A stretch of DNA of 8,802 nucleotides from JAOUEE01 sp051011595 (GTDB lineage: Bacteria > Actinomycetota > Acidimicrobiia > Acidimicrobiales > SHLQ01). The translations under genes were made by a program, and so were the position numbers. Shown piece by piece: positions 1-6,178 of this stretch; position 1 is the first letter of the stretch; each line of letters opens with the position of its first letter. Below the pieces are notes generated by a model. That model was not told where the DNA came from. It worked only from the letters and a program-made list of their open reading frames with translations, and made no database searches. The stretch spans positions 1-8,802 of the forward strand of contig JBPCTQ010000237.1 of NCBI GenBank assembly GCA_051011595.1, read 5' to 3'.

Positions 1-392
1 GCGGCGGCGTGCAGCACTTCCTGGAGCCCTTCGTTGGCCATGTCGCCATCTCCCTGGATGGTGAACACCGCCAGCTCGGGCCGGACCCGAATCACACCGG
101 TGGCCACCGATGGCGCCCGCCCGTGCAGGGCCTGGAGGACCTCGACGTCGAGGTTGTTGGAGAAGGCGGTGCTGCAGCCGATCCCGAACACGGCCACACA
201 TCGCTGCGCCAGACCGAGCAACGCCAGGGCGTCGGTGACCGCCCGGATGGCGATGGGCTCACCACAGCCCGGGCAGAGGTGATGGGCCCCGACATCGACC
301 AGCTGGGGGGTGAAGTCGGCCACCAGCGACGCATCGTCGGGTGCCTCGTCGGTGGGGATGATGTGCAGGCCATCGGGACGGGGGTCAGCCAT
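1..392 (-). CDS. 2-oxoacid:ferredoxin oxidoreductase beta subunit (TPP-binding), partial, 3' end outside window
   Basis: Reading from the ATG at 390-392 gives 130 uninterrupted codons to the left edge, so the C-terminal part is missing. The beta subunit binds thiamine diphosphate, which decarboxylates the 2-oxoacid, and an iron-sulfur cluster. Seen: HHLCPGCGEP at residues 37-46, the cysteine motif near the N-terminus of Por/Kor/Vor beta subunits; GIGCSTAFSNN at 70-80; HGRAPSVATGV at 90-100; and the TPP/Mg motif GDGDMANEG at 114-122. The start overlaps the alpha stop by 8 bp. A GGAGG (minus strand, 402-406) lies 9 nt upstream, inside the alpha gene, and supports this start. It is the last gene seen in the gamma-delta-alpha-beta operon. 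Family assignment is firm. The substrate (branched-chain 2-oxoacid, 2-oxoglutarate, pyruvate or aryl-2-oxoacid) is not decided by what is visible. Confidence 0.93.
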   Translation of the reverse strand, partial: MADPRPDGLHIIPTDEAPDDASLVADFTPQLVDVGAHHLCPGCGEPIAIRAVTDALALLGLAQRCVAVFGIGCSTAFSNNLDVEVLQALHGRAPSVATGVIRVRPELAVFTIQGDGDMANEGLQEVLHAA

Positions 393-1470
393 GGGGGGTG
401 TCCTCCAACAGGGCGAGCACGGTGCGGGTGAGGTTCTCGACGGTGACGTCGGGTGCGATACCGAAGGCGGAGCTGTCGGTGCGGAAGCTGTTGATGCCCA
501 CCACCGTGGTGGCCCCCAGCACGGCCAGCCGGACGTCGTCGATCATCTGGCCGGCATTGTTCTCGTAGACCGCCACGGTCTGGGCTCCTTCGGCTGCAGC
601 AACCACGGCATCGGACGGGAACGGCCACAGGGTGATGGGCCGCACCAGGCCGACGGGCAGGCCTTGGCCCCGGAGGTCTTCGACCACGGCCTGGGCGAAT
701 CGAGCCATCGTGCCGTAGGCCACCAACACCACGCGGGCGTCGTCGACACCAACCGACTGGGAGCGCGGTTCGATGCCCGCCTCCATCTCCCGGCGGCGGT
801 CGGCGCACGCCTCGTAGTGCACGGAGAGGTCGTAACCCACTCCATCGCGTTGTTTGCTGGTGCCCAGGGGCGACACCAACTTGGCGGCCCCCGTGGCGCC
901 CGTCGAACCATCGAGGGCCCAGGCGGGTGCCGGTCGAGCGACCTGCTCCGCCGCCGGCTCCTCCATGTCGACCCAGGTGTGAGCCAGCAGGTAGTCACCC
1001 ACCACCACCACCGGGTTGCGCCACCGTTCGGCCAGCTCGAAGGCCTCGGCCACCAGTTCGGGAACCTCGGTCGGGCCGGCCGGGGCCAGCACGGGCGTGC
1101 GGTAGTCGCCGTGGCCGCCACCGCGAGTGGCCTGGAAGTAGTCGCCCTGACCCCTGGCCATGTTGAGGACCACGAAGCCGATGCCGGCCAGCGAGGCCTC
1201 GGCGATCGATTCCTGCATCAGCGACAGCCCCTGGCCGGTCGAGCCGGTGGCCGCTCGGGCACCGGCCGCGGCCGCTCCCCACACCATTCCCACCGCCTCG
1301 AGCTCACTCTCGGCGTTGACACACACTCCGTCGACCTGGGGCAGCGCCGATGCCATGTGTTCGAGGACCTCGGTGAACGGTGTCATCGGGTACCCGGCGA
1401 AGAACCGGCATCCGGCCTCCACCATCGCCGACGCCACCACCTCGGACCCTTCGACCAGCCGACGGCTCAC
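385..1470 (-). CDS. 2-oxoacid:ferredoxin oxidoreductase alpha subunit, VorB-like
   Basis: 361 aa from a GTG at 1468-1470. This start overlaps the TGA of the ferredoxin gene (GTGA) and gives the expected N-terminus, which reaches the family motif GYPMTP at residues 26-31 at the usual depth. A longer reading from 1569 would overlap the ferredoxin gene by about 100 bp and adds an Arg/Leu-rich leader unlike the family. Further marks are AESELEA at 53-59 and QGDYFQATRGGGHGDYR at 108-124, the latter typical of the VorB (3-methyl-2-oxobutanoate) group in bacteria. This subunit carries the pyrimidine-binding domain of the TPP site and the following transketolase-C-like domain; VAYGTMARFAQAVVEDL in the C-terminal third fits the latter. 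The segment before QGDYFQ is shorter than in the clostridial VorB proteins I recall. With beta it forms the oxidative decarboxylation core that makes acyl-CoA and reduced ferredoxin. No clear Shine-Dalgarno sequence; translation is probably coupled. Confidence 0.92.
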   Translation of the reverse strand: MSRRLVEGSEVVASAMVEAGCRFFAGYPMTPFTEVLEHMASALPQVDGVCVNAESELEAVGMVWGAAAAGARAATGSTGQGLSLMQESIAEASLAGIGFVVLNMARGQGDYFQATRGGGHGDYRTPVLAPAGPTEVPELVAEAFELAERWRNPVVVVGDYLLAHTWVDMEEPAAEQVARPAPAWALDGSTGATGAAKLVSPLGTSKQRDGVGYDLSVHYEACADRRREMEAGIEPRSQSVGVDDARVVLVAYGTMARFAQAVVEDLRGQGLPVGLVRPITLWPFPSDAVVAAAEGAQTVAVYENNAGQMIDDVRLAVLGATTVVGINSFRTDSSAFGIAPDVTVENLTRTVLALLEDTPHG

Positions 1471-1727
1471 GACCAATGCCCGTCGGTCCAAGTGCGCGGC
1501 TCTACGAAACGATGGACCTGGAAGCAGAAGTCGGGGCACACGTCGGCGCAGGCCCGACAAGCCGTACACCCCGCGGAGAGCTCAGGAAAGCGATACCCCC
1601 GGGTGTTCGTTCGTTCGGTGGTCATGGTGAGAACGGCCGGCTTGCAGGCCTCGATACACAGATCGCATCCCTTGCAGGCCTCGACGTCGATCACAACCGT
1701 GCCCCGGACGACGGTGCTGTCGGCCAT
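1467..1727 (-). CDS. 2-oxoacid:ferredoxin oxidoreductase delta subunit, 2x[4Fe-4S] ferredoxin
   Basis: 86 aa. Two complete CxxCxxCxxxC motifs are visible: C18, C21, C24, C28 (CKGCDLCIEACKP) and C54, C57, C60, C64 (CTACRACADVCP). This is the bacterial 2x[4Fe-4S] ferredoxin fold used as the delta subunit of four-subunit Por/Kor/Vor enzymes, where it passes electrons from the TPP/FeS core to external ferredoxin. The second cysteine of CPDFC (C68) is extra. The ATG at 1725-1727 shares one base with the gamma stop (TGATG), and the stop overlaps the alpha GTG, so the gene is locked between the two. No Shine-Dalgarno sequence is evident upstream, which fits coupled translation. It could in principle be a free ferredoxin, but its position makes the subunit role much more likely. 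Confidence 0.93.
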   Translation of the reverse strand: MADSTVVRGTVVIDVEACKGCDLCIEACKPAVLTMTTERTNTRGYRFPELSAGCTACRACADVCPDFCFQVHRFVEPRTWTDGHWS

Positions 1728-2311
1728 CAGCGCACCACCGCGTCGGTCCAGGCCGGATGACTGAGCACACCGCTGGCGAGCCCGACCTCGAGCGCTCGGC
1801 GATTGACCTCGGCCGCCTCGGCTCGGTAGCTCGGGAGCACACGGGCCGGTGTGTCGACCAGCGCGTCCGGGGACACCAGCCCGGTCGCGGCCACGAGAGC
1901 TCCGACCAGCACCAACGAGGCGGCGACCGGCGCACCCAACTCGGAGGCCAGGTCGAGGGCGGCAACATCGACCACTGCGATGTCGCGCTCGGGCTCAGGT
2001 CGACACCCGGGGTCGACCACCGATCCGTTGACGAGGGCCACGCCACCTGGTCGCAGCGACGACCACACCGCGTCGGCGTGTTCGTGGTGCATCACCACCG
2101 CGGCCCAGGCCCCACCGACCAGCGGCGGTGCGGTGATGTCGGTGTCGGCCACCACCAACATGGCGTCGCTGTTGCCGCCACGCATCATGCCGCCGTAGCT
2201 GGCGAAGAGTTGCACTCGCCGGCCGTCGGTGATGGCGGCCTCGGCCAGGGTGCGCGCCGCCAGCTGAATACCCTGGCCCCCGATCCCGGTGAAGAGGATT
2301 TCCCGTTCCAC
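1727..2311 (-). CDS. 2-oxoacid:ferredoxin oxidoreductase gamma subunit
   Basis: 194 aa from a GTG at 2309-2311. The N-terminus EREILFTGIGGQGIQLAAR (residues 2-20) and SYGGMMRGGNSDA at 38-50 are the signature of the pyruvate/ketoisovalerate oxidoreductase catalytic domain (COG1014 type), the subunit implicated in CoA handling in the four-subunit enzymes. The GTG puts the first beta strand right at the N-terminus, as in the family. A longer reading from a TTG at 2347 would add 12 unrelated residues and run through the palindromic control site. A TATCGT box ends exactly 6 nt before the GTG, so the message may be leaderless. In family members I recall, SYGPEMRGG is usual; here it is SYGGMMRGG. 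It is the first gene of the operon and diverges from the cupin-VOC gene. Confidence 0.92.
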   Translation of the reverse strand: MEREILFTGIGGQGIQLAARTLAEAAITDGRRVQLFASYGGMMRGGNSDAMLVVADTDITAPPLVGGAWAAVVMHHEHADAVWSSLRPGGVALVNGSVVDPGCRPEPERDIAVVDVAALDLASELGAPVAASLVLVGALVAATGLVSPDALVDTPARVLPSYRAEAAEVNRRALEVGLASGVLSHPAWTDAVVR

Positions 2312-2317
2312 GCCCGC

Positions 2318-2347
2318 ACGATACAGTGTTCCTCGATTCGAGAACAA
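2318..2347 (-). promoter_or_regulatory. Putative promoter of the oxidoreductase operon (leaderless)
   Basis: On the minus strand, TTGTTC (2342-2347) and TATCGT (2318-2323) form a -35/-10 pair with an 18-bp spacer. The GTG start of the gamma gene follows the TATCGT after exactly 6 nt, so transcription would begin at or next to the start codon. This fits the absence of a well-placed Shine-Dalgarno sequence; the nearest purine run, GAGGAA, lies about 16 nt away. It was read by eye and has no experimental support. Confidence 0.45.
2320..2332. promoter_or_regulatory. Degenerate second copy of the palindrome
   Basis: GATACA-G-TGTTCC shares ACA-N-TGTTC with the palindrome at 2341-2353, and 4 of 6 arm positions pair. 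Its centre (2326) is 21 bp from the perfect copy (2347), two helical turns, so both would lie on one face of the DNA. It overlaps the proposed -10 box of the minus-strand promoter (2318-2323). By itself it is weak; the exact spacing is what makes it worth noting. Confidence 0.3.
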
Positions 2348-2353
2348 TGTTCT
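2341..2353. promoter_or_regulatory. 13-bp perfect palindrome, likely operator
   Basis: AGAACA-A-TGTTCT is a perfect dyad around position 2347. It covers the proposed -35 of the minus-strand promoter and lies just before the Shine-Dalgarno sequence of the plus-strand operon, so a bound repressor could act in both directions. The odd 3-nt centre between GAAC and GTTC does not match the actinobacterial LexA box (4-nt centre) or the KstR consensus (AAC-N2-GTT). The TetR-type regulator encoded at 4513-5136 is the obvious candidate, but that is inference. Confidence 0.5.
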
Positions 2354-2355
2354 TC

Positions 2356-2361
2356 AGGAGG
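2356..2361 (+). promoter_or_regulatory. Shine-Dalgarno sequence of the cupin-VOC gene
   Basis: AGGAGG lies 5 nt before the ATG at 2367. It is one of the strongest ribosome binding sites in the window. It decides the start: longer in-frame readings (back to about 2289) would run into the divergent gamma gene and through the palindromes. Confidence 0.8.
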
Positions 2362-2366
2362 ACCTC

Positions 2367-3065
2367 ATGAGTGACCCCGACCCCCGGACGTTCGGCGATG
2401 TCGGCACCGAGGTCCTGATCGACAACGAACAGGTACGAGTCTGGGAACTGCGCCTGGCGCCGGGCCAGACGTCGGACCTGCATCACCATCAGCGCGACTA
2501 CGTGATGATCCAGATCGAGGGGGACCGCATCGCCGCCGAGTTCGAACCCGACAGCGAAGGCACCTTTGCCGGGTCGTCCTATCTCGACGGCGACGTGGCC
2601 GCCGGCACGGCCATCTTCGCCCAGGCGGGAGGCAAGGAACGGGCCGTCAACATCGGAGACGAGGCCTTCCGGGAGGTCATCGTCGAGGTCAAGGCCACCC
2701 GCCGACCCGGCATGTTGGCCGTCCAACACGTGTCGTTCTCGGTGGTCGACTTCGAGCAGGCGCTCCCCTTCTACACCGACGTGTTGGGCTGCGAAGTCCT
2801 GCCCCGACCCGACTTCGGCTTCCCGGGCGCCTGGTTGACCACTGGCAACGGTATCCAGATCCACCTCATCGAAGACCCCGGCTTCGTCGCCCCGTCGGGG
2901 CCGCATCTGGCCTTCGAGGTCGACGACATCGACCACGAGGTCCAACGCCTGCGCGACGCGGGCATCGACGTCACCGACCCCTTCGAACTCGAAGGCATGC
3001 GCCAGTGCTTCTTCCACGATCCGTCCGGGAACCAGTTCGAACTGAACCAGCCGCCGCCCCGATGA
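2367..3065 (+). CDS. Cupin-VOC (glyoxalase) fusion protein
   Basis: 232 aa with two domains. Residues about 10-110 are a cupin: motif 1 is PGQTSDLHHHQRDY (32-45), with H39 and H41 and D44 where Glu is usual. Motif 2 aligns as F84...A87-G88-x2-E91-x3-N95-x-G97-D98, so the metal-binding His is replaced by Glu. Residues about 117-230 are a VOC/glyoxalase domain with QHVSFSV (H121), PHLAFEVDD (H180) and the C-terminal DPSGNQFELNQ (E225), the usual His/His/Glu metal triad; H166 in IQIHL may also matter. Three metal ligands suggest an active metalloenzyme (lyase, isomerase or dioxygenase), but the substrate cannot be told. It opens the four-gene operon, and its TGA overlaps the ATG of the ligase. 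It diverges from the oxidoreductase operon across 55 bp, which suggests shared control. Confidence 0.85.
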   Translation: MSDPDPRTFGDVGTEVLIDNEQVRVWELRLAPGQTSDLHHHQRDYVMIQIEGDRIAAEFEPDSEGTFAGSSYLDGDVAAGTAIFAQAGGKERAVNIGDEAFREVIVEVKATRRPGMLAVQHVSFSVVDFEQALPFYTDVLGCEVLPRPDFGFPGAWLTTGNGIQIHLIEDPGFVAPSGPHLAFEVDDIDHEVQRLRDAGIDVTDPFELEGMRQCFFHDPSGNQFELNQPPPR

Positions 3066-4516
3066 CCGACGGGTTCACCGTGGGGGCGGTGATCGCCAAC
3101 GCGGCCCGGGGTGCACCGCACGCCACCGCGGCGGTGATCGATGGCCGACCCCGTTCCTTCACCGACCTCGACCAGGCCGGCACGAACGCCGCCGAGGCGC
3201 TGCTGCGGGAAGGCGGCGCACCCGGCCGGGTGGCGCTCGTCCTGGCCGAAACCTCGTTCGAGCTCCTCGCCGCCTTCGTGGGCTGTGCTCGGGCCGGCAT
3301 CGTGTTCGCGCCGCTCAACCCCGCTCTCGACGATCGCACCATCACGGCCGTGGCTCACAACATCGGTGCCGATCTGTGCCTGGTCGACGAGACTCATCGC
3401 GATCGGGCCGAGCTGGTCGACGCGCCGAAGGTGTCGGTGGCGGTGCACCCCACGGGCGAGGCCGAACCCGCGCTGCCCGAGGTGTCCGGCCAAGACGGCC
3501 ACGTGGCCTTCTTCACCAGCGGCAGCACCGGGCTCCCCAAGGCGGCGCTCCTCTCCCACCAGACGAGTGTGTTGCGCTCCCACCCCGGGTCGCAGCTCGA
3601 ACCACGAGGGGCGGCGCTGTGCCCCTATCCGCTCTTCCACATGGGCGGATGGACCATCGCCATGCAGCAGTGGCACGCACGAGCGCCGGTGGTCTTCGTG
3701 GGCGACACCGACCCGCTCACCCTCACTGCCGCCCTCCACCAGCACGAGATCGAACGGTTCAACGCCATTCCCGCCCTGTGGTCGCGGTTGGCCGACCATC
3801 ACGGCGACCACGCCGACACGGCCTTCCCGGCCTTGCGGTTCGCCGACACCGGCACGTCTCCCACCTCGGCGGCGCTGCTCTCGACCATCACCGCCATGGC
3901 GCCCCGTGCTTCGGTTCGGGTCTTCTACTGCAGCACCGAAGCGGGCAACGTGGCGTCGCTGCACGGCGACGACCTGATGACGCGACCCGGCAGCTGTGGA
4001 CGCCCCGGTCCGCTCACCGAGCTGCGCATCGACGATCACGAGCTGTTGGTGCGGGGCCCGCTGTTGTTCGACGGCTACCTGGGCGACGCGGAGGCATCGC
4101 AGGCAGCCATGCAGAACGGCTGGTACCGCACCGGCGACCTGGCCCGAGTCGACGAAGACGGGTTCCTCACCATCACCGGACGGGCGGGCACGGTCATCCG
4201 CACCGGTGGCGAGGCGGTCACCCCCGACGTGGTCGAAGCCGCCCTGCGCACCCACCCGTCCATCGACGAAGTGGCGGTGTTCGGAGTCGCCGACGAGCGT
4301 TGGGGCGAACTGGTGTGGGCGGCCGTGGTGGCACCGCCGTCGCTCTCGCTCGACGACATCCGGACCCATGTTGCCGCCGACGGGCCCCATCCGCTGGCTC
4401 GTCATCAGCACCCGCGGCGCCTGCTCTGGGTCGACACCATCCCCCGCACCGTGGCCACCGGACAGATCGACCGGCACCAACTGCGGCGGTGGGCACTCGA
4501 GCGGAGTGAGCCATGA
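3062..4516 (+). CDS. AMP-dependent acyl-CoA synthetase/ligase family protein (A10 Lys replaced by Gln)
   Basis: 484 aa, near the length of compact class I acyl-CoA ligases. The ATG overlaps the preceding TGA (ATGA). Motifs of the ANL superfamily are in order: A3 TSGSTGLPK (152-160), A5 YCSTEAG (289-295), A7 WYRTGDL (354-360), A8 hinge GRAGTVIRTGGE (373-384), and an A10 region PRTVATGQIDR. In the family, A10 reads PxTxxGKxxR and its Lys contacts ATP and the carboxylate during adenylation; here it is Gln (Q468, codon CAG). The other motifs are intact, so the protein looks folded and maintained. It would be expected to activate a carboxylic acid as acyl-AMP and then acyl-CoA, but adenylation may be weak or replaced by another activity. 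It sits between the cupin-VOC gene and the TetR gene with ATGA overlaps on both sides. The substrate cannot be inferred. Confidence 0.9.
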   Translation: MTDGFTVGAVIANAARGAPHATAAVIDGRPRSFTDLDQAGTNAAEALLREGGAPGRVALVLAETSFELLAAFVGCARAGIVFAPLNPALDDRTITAVAHNIGADLCLVDETHRDRAELVDAPKVSVAVHPTGEAEPALPEVSGQDGHVAFFTSGSTGLPKAALLSHQTSVLRSHPGSQLEPRGAALCPYPLFHMGGWTIAMQQWHARAPVVFVGDTDPLTLTAALHQHEIERFNAIPALWSRLADHHGDHADTAFPALRFADTGTSPTSAALLSTITAMAPRASVRVFYCSTEAGNVASLHGDDLMTRPGSCGRPGPLTELRIDDHELLVRGPLLFDGYLGDAEASQAAMQNGWYRTGDLARVDEDGFLTITGRAGTVIRTGGEAVTPDVVEAALRTHPSIDEVAVFGVADERWGELVWAAVVAPPSLSLDDIRTHVAADGPHPLARHQHPRRLLWVDTIPRTVATGQIDRHQLRRWALERSEP

Positions 4517-5136
4517 GCGACCCGACCCCCGCCGCCGGTCTCATCGATCAGGTCATCGAGCGGCGGGTCGCCGACGACCAACAGCGCTACACCGCCGAGG
4601 TGGCCCAACTCATCGACGCCACCTACACGGTGATCGCCCGAACCGGCAGCTTCGATCCCCCGATCCGGGCCATCCTGGCCGAGGCCGGACTGTCGAATCC
4701 GGCGTTCTATCGCCACTTCCGCAGCAAGGACGAGTTGATGTTGGCGCTGCTCGACGAAGGCCGCCGCCAGCTGGTCGACTATCTCGCCCACCGCACCGCC
4801 GACTGCGACGACGACAACACCCGCACGGCCGAATGGGTGCGAGGTGTACTGGCCCAGTCGACCGATCCCGACGCCGCCCAACGCACCCGGCCCTTCGTCA
4901 CCCAGGTGCAGCGGCTCCACGAACGCCTCCCCGCCCAGCAGGAATCGTCGGAAGCCCAGCTGATCGCCCAGCTGGCCGACATCCTCGGCCCCGACCGAGG
5001 ACGGTGGGCCGCGGCGGTGTACGTGCTGGTGTTCGGCACGCTGGAACGGCATCTACGCACCGGACGACCGCCGACCGAGGCCGAGGTGGAAGAAGTGGTG
5101 GCCTTCGTGCTGGCCGGCGTGGGGGCCGACTCATGA
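4513..5136 (+). CDS. TetR/AcrR family transcriptional regulator
   Basis: 207 aa. The N-terminal DNA-binding domain spans about residues 25-75, with the helix-turn-helix at IRAILAEAGLSNPAFYRHF (51-69) followed by SKDEL, the classic TetR ending. The C-terminal part (about 85-205) is helical and variable, as expected for ligand binding and dimerisation. ATGA overlaps join it to the ligase upstream and the monooxygenase downstream, so the regulator is made with the enzymes, which is common for local autoregulated repressors. A GAGCGGAG purine run before the ATG may serve as ribosome binding site. Many actinobacterial TetR proteins next to acyl-CoA ligases respond to acyl-CoAs; that this one does is inference. 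The palindromes at 2320-2353 are the likely target. Confidence 0.93.
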   Translation: MSDPTPAAGLIDQVIERRVADDQQRYTAEVAQLIDATYTVIARTGSFDPPIRAILAEAGLSNPAFYRHFRSKDELMLALLDEGRRQLVDYLAHRTADCDDDNTRTAEWVRGVLAQSTDPDAAQRTRPFVTQVQRLHERLPAQQESSEAQLIAQLADILGPDRGRWAAAVYVLVFGTLERHLRTGRPPTEAEVEEVVAFVLAGVGADS

Positions 5137-6125
5137 TCACCTCGACCATACGTTTCAACTTCGCACTGCCCGGCCAGGACCCGGCCGAGAACACCCGCCG
5201 CCACCAGGCCGCAGTCGCCATGGCGGAGGCGGCCGACCGCGCCGGACTCACCTCGATCAGCCTCGAGGAGCACCACGGCGTTCGTTTCGACGATCAGCTG
5301 CTGGGATGGTGTGCGTCACCCATCACGCTGGCCGCAGCGATGCTGGCCCGCACCCAGACCGTCACGGTCGCCCTGTGGGGCCTGGCCCTACCGCTGCACG
5401 ACCCGATCCGTATCGCGGAGGACGTCGCCACCCTCGACCTGTTGGCGCCGGGGCGCGTGGTGCTCATCGTCAACACCGGCTATCGCGAGATCGAATTCGT
5501 GGCTCACGGCCGTGACTTCGCCCAGCGGGCCGAGACCTTCGACACCAACCTCGAACTGCTGCGGGCGGCCTGGACCCAGGAACACATCGATCGCTCGGAC
5601 ACCTTGGTTTCGGTCACTCCCCGACCCGTCACCCGTCCCCATCCCACGCTCATGGTCAGCGGGGCCACGGTTGCCGACGCCGAGCGGGCCGCGGCCCATG
5701 GGTTGGCCTTTCGGCCCTCGGCCGATGAACCTCAGCTCCGGCAGGCCTATGAACAGGGCTGTGAGGCGGCCGGCCACTCACCGCTGTACCTGGCGCCGCC
5801 GGCCACCGTCCGCATCGTTCAGGTGGCCGACGATCCCGACGAGTGGTGGGCCGCGGTCGGGCCCAACCTGCTCCGCGAGGCCCAGATCTACGCCAGCTGG
5901 ATGAACCCAGGCGAACACAGCGCGGTCCACAGCCGGGCCACCACGGTCGACGAGCTTCGAGCCGAGGGTCGCTATCGCGTGCTCACTCCCCCACAGTGTG
6001 TGCAAGAGGCCCGACGCGATCAGTCGGTGCTGTTGCATCCACTGTGTGGGGGAACACCACTCGACCGAGCCGAACGAACGGTCGAGCTGTTCGTCGACGA
6101 GGTCCTGCCACATCTCGACGCGTGA
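5133..6125 (+). CDS. Luciferase-like monooxygenase (LLM class, flavin-dependent)
   Basis: 330 aa, the usual length for single-domain LLM enzymes. The ATG at 5133 overlaps the TetR TGA. A much longer upstream reading in this frame runs antiphase through the ligase and TetR genes and is spurious. Seen: N-terminal strand STIRFNF, SLEEHHG (43-49, the EHH motif after beta-2), LPLHDPIRIAEDVATLDLLAPGR (86-108), and GYREIEFVAHGRDFAQR (116-132), all typical of bacterial luciferase/alkanal monooxygenase-type TIM barrels. The usual G-x-G after the APGR segment reads IVNTG here. Members use FMNH2 or F420 to insert oxygen into aldehydes, ketones, sulfonates and other compounds; which cofactor applies cannot be read from the sequence. 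It is the last gene of the operon, with 53 bp to the next gene. Confidence 0.9.
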   Translation: MITSTIRFNFALPGQDPAENTRRHQAAVAMAEAADRAGLTSISLEEHHGVRFDDQLLGWCASPITLAAAMLARTQTVTVALWGLALPLHDPIRIAEDVATLDLLAPGRVVLIVNTGYREIEFVAHGRDFAQRAETFDTNLELLRAAWTQEHIDRSDTLVSVTPRPVTRPHPTLMVSGATVADAERAAAHGLAFRPSADEPQLRQAYEQGCEAAGHSPLYLAPPATVRIVQVADDPDEWWAAVGPNLLREAQIYASWMNPGEHSAVHSRATTVDELRAEGRYRVLTPPQCVQEARRDQSVLLHPLCGGTPLDRAERTVELFVDEVLPHLDA

Positions 6126-6178
6126 CGCGATAGCCCGTGCGGCGCCGCGCGATCTACGGTTGAGGTCGGGGTCTCGTC
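6126..6178 (+). other. Intergenic spacer between the catabolic operon and the membrane module
   Basis: 53 bp. It separates the monooxygenase stop from the membrane gene pair and is the only gap over 12 bp among the plus-strand genes. TACGGT at 6155-6160 could be a -10 box giving a short leader, but no -35 matches. No terminator hairpin was found; GCGGCGCCGC (6139-6148) is a palindrome without a loop or T-run. Whether a new transcription unit begins here is unresolved. Confidence 0.35.

Noticed and set aside
1471..1569. 33-codon N-terminal extension of the alpha subunit
   Set aside because: It would overlap the ferredoxin gene, and the Arg/Leu-rich leader is unlike the family. The GTG at 1470 gives the expected N-terminus.
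310..1764. 484-codon open frame on the plus strand, antisense to the oxidoreductase alpha and delta genes
   Set aside because: The minus-strand frames carry complete catalytic and cluster-binding motifs; the plus frame shows no recognisable domain and fits a GC-driven shadow.
2342..2352. LexA/SOS box (GAAC...GTTC)
   Set aside because: The centre is 3 nt rather than the 4 nt of the actinobacterial SOS box, and no SOS gene is adjacent.
2771..4480. 569-codon open frame on the minus strand, antisense to the cupin-VOC and ligase genes
   Set aside because: It lies opposite two genes with clear family motifs, has Gly/Arg/His-rich low-information sequence, and is explained by the high GC content, which removes stop codons from shadow frames.
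3996..5132. Long upstream extension of the monooxygenase frame
   Set aside because: It runs through the ligase and TetR genes in another frame with Arg/Pro/Ser-rich sequence; the true start is the ATG at 5133 that overlaps the TetR stop.
6139..6148. Terminator between the monooxygenase and the membrane genes
   Set aside because: GCGGCGCCGC is a palindrome without a loop and with no T-run after it.
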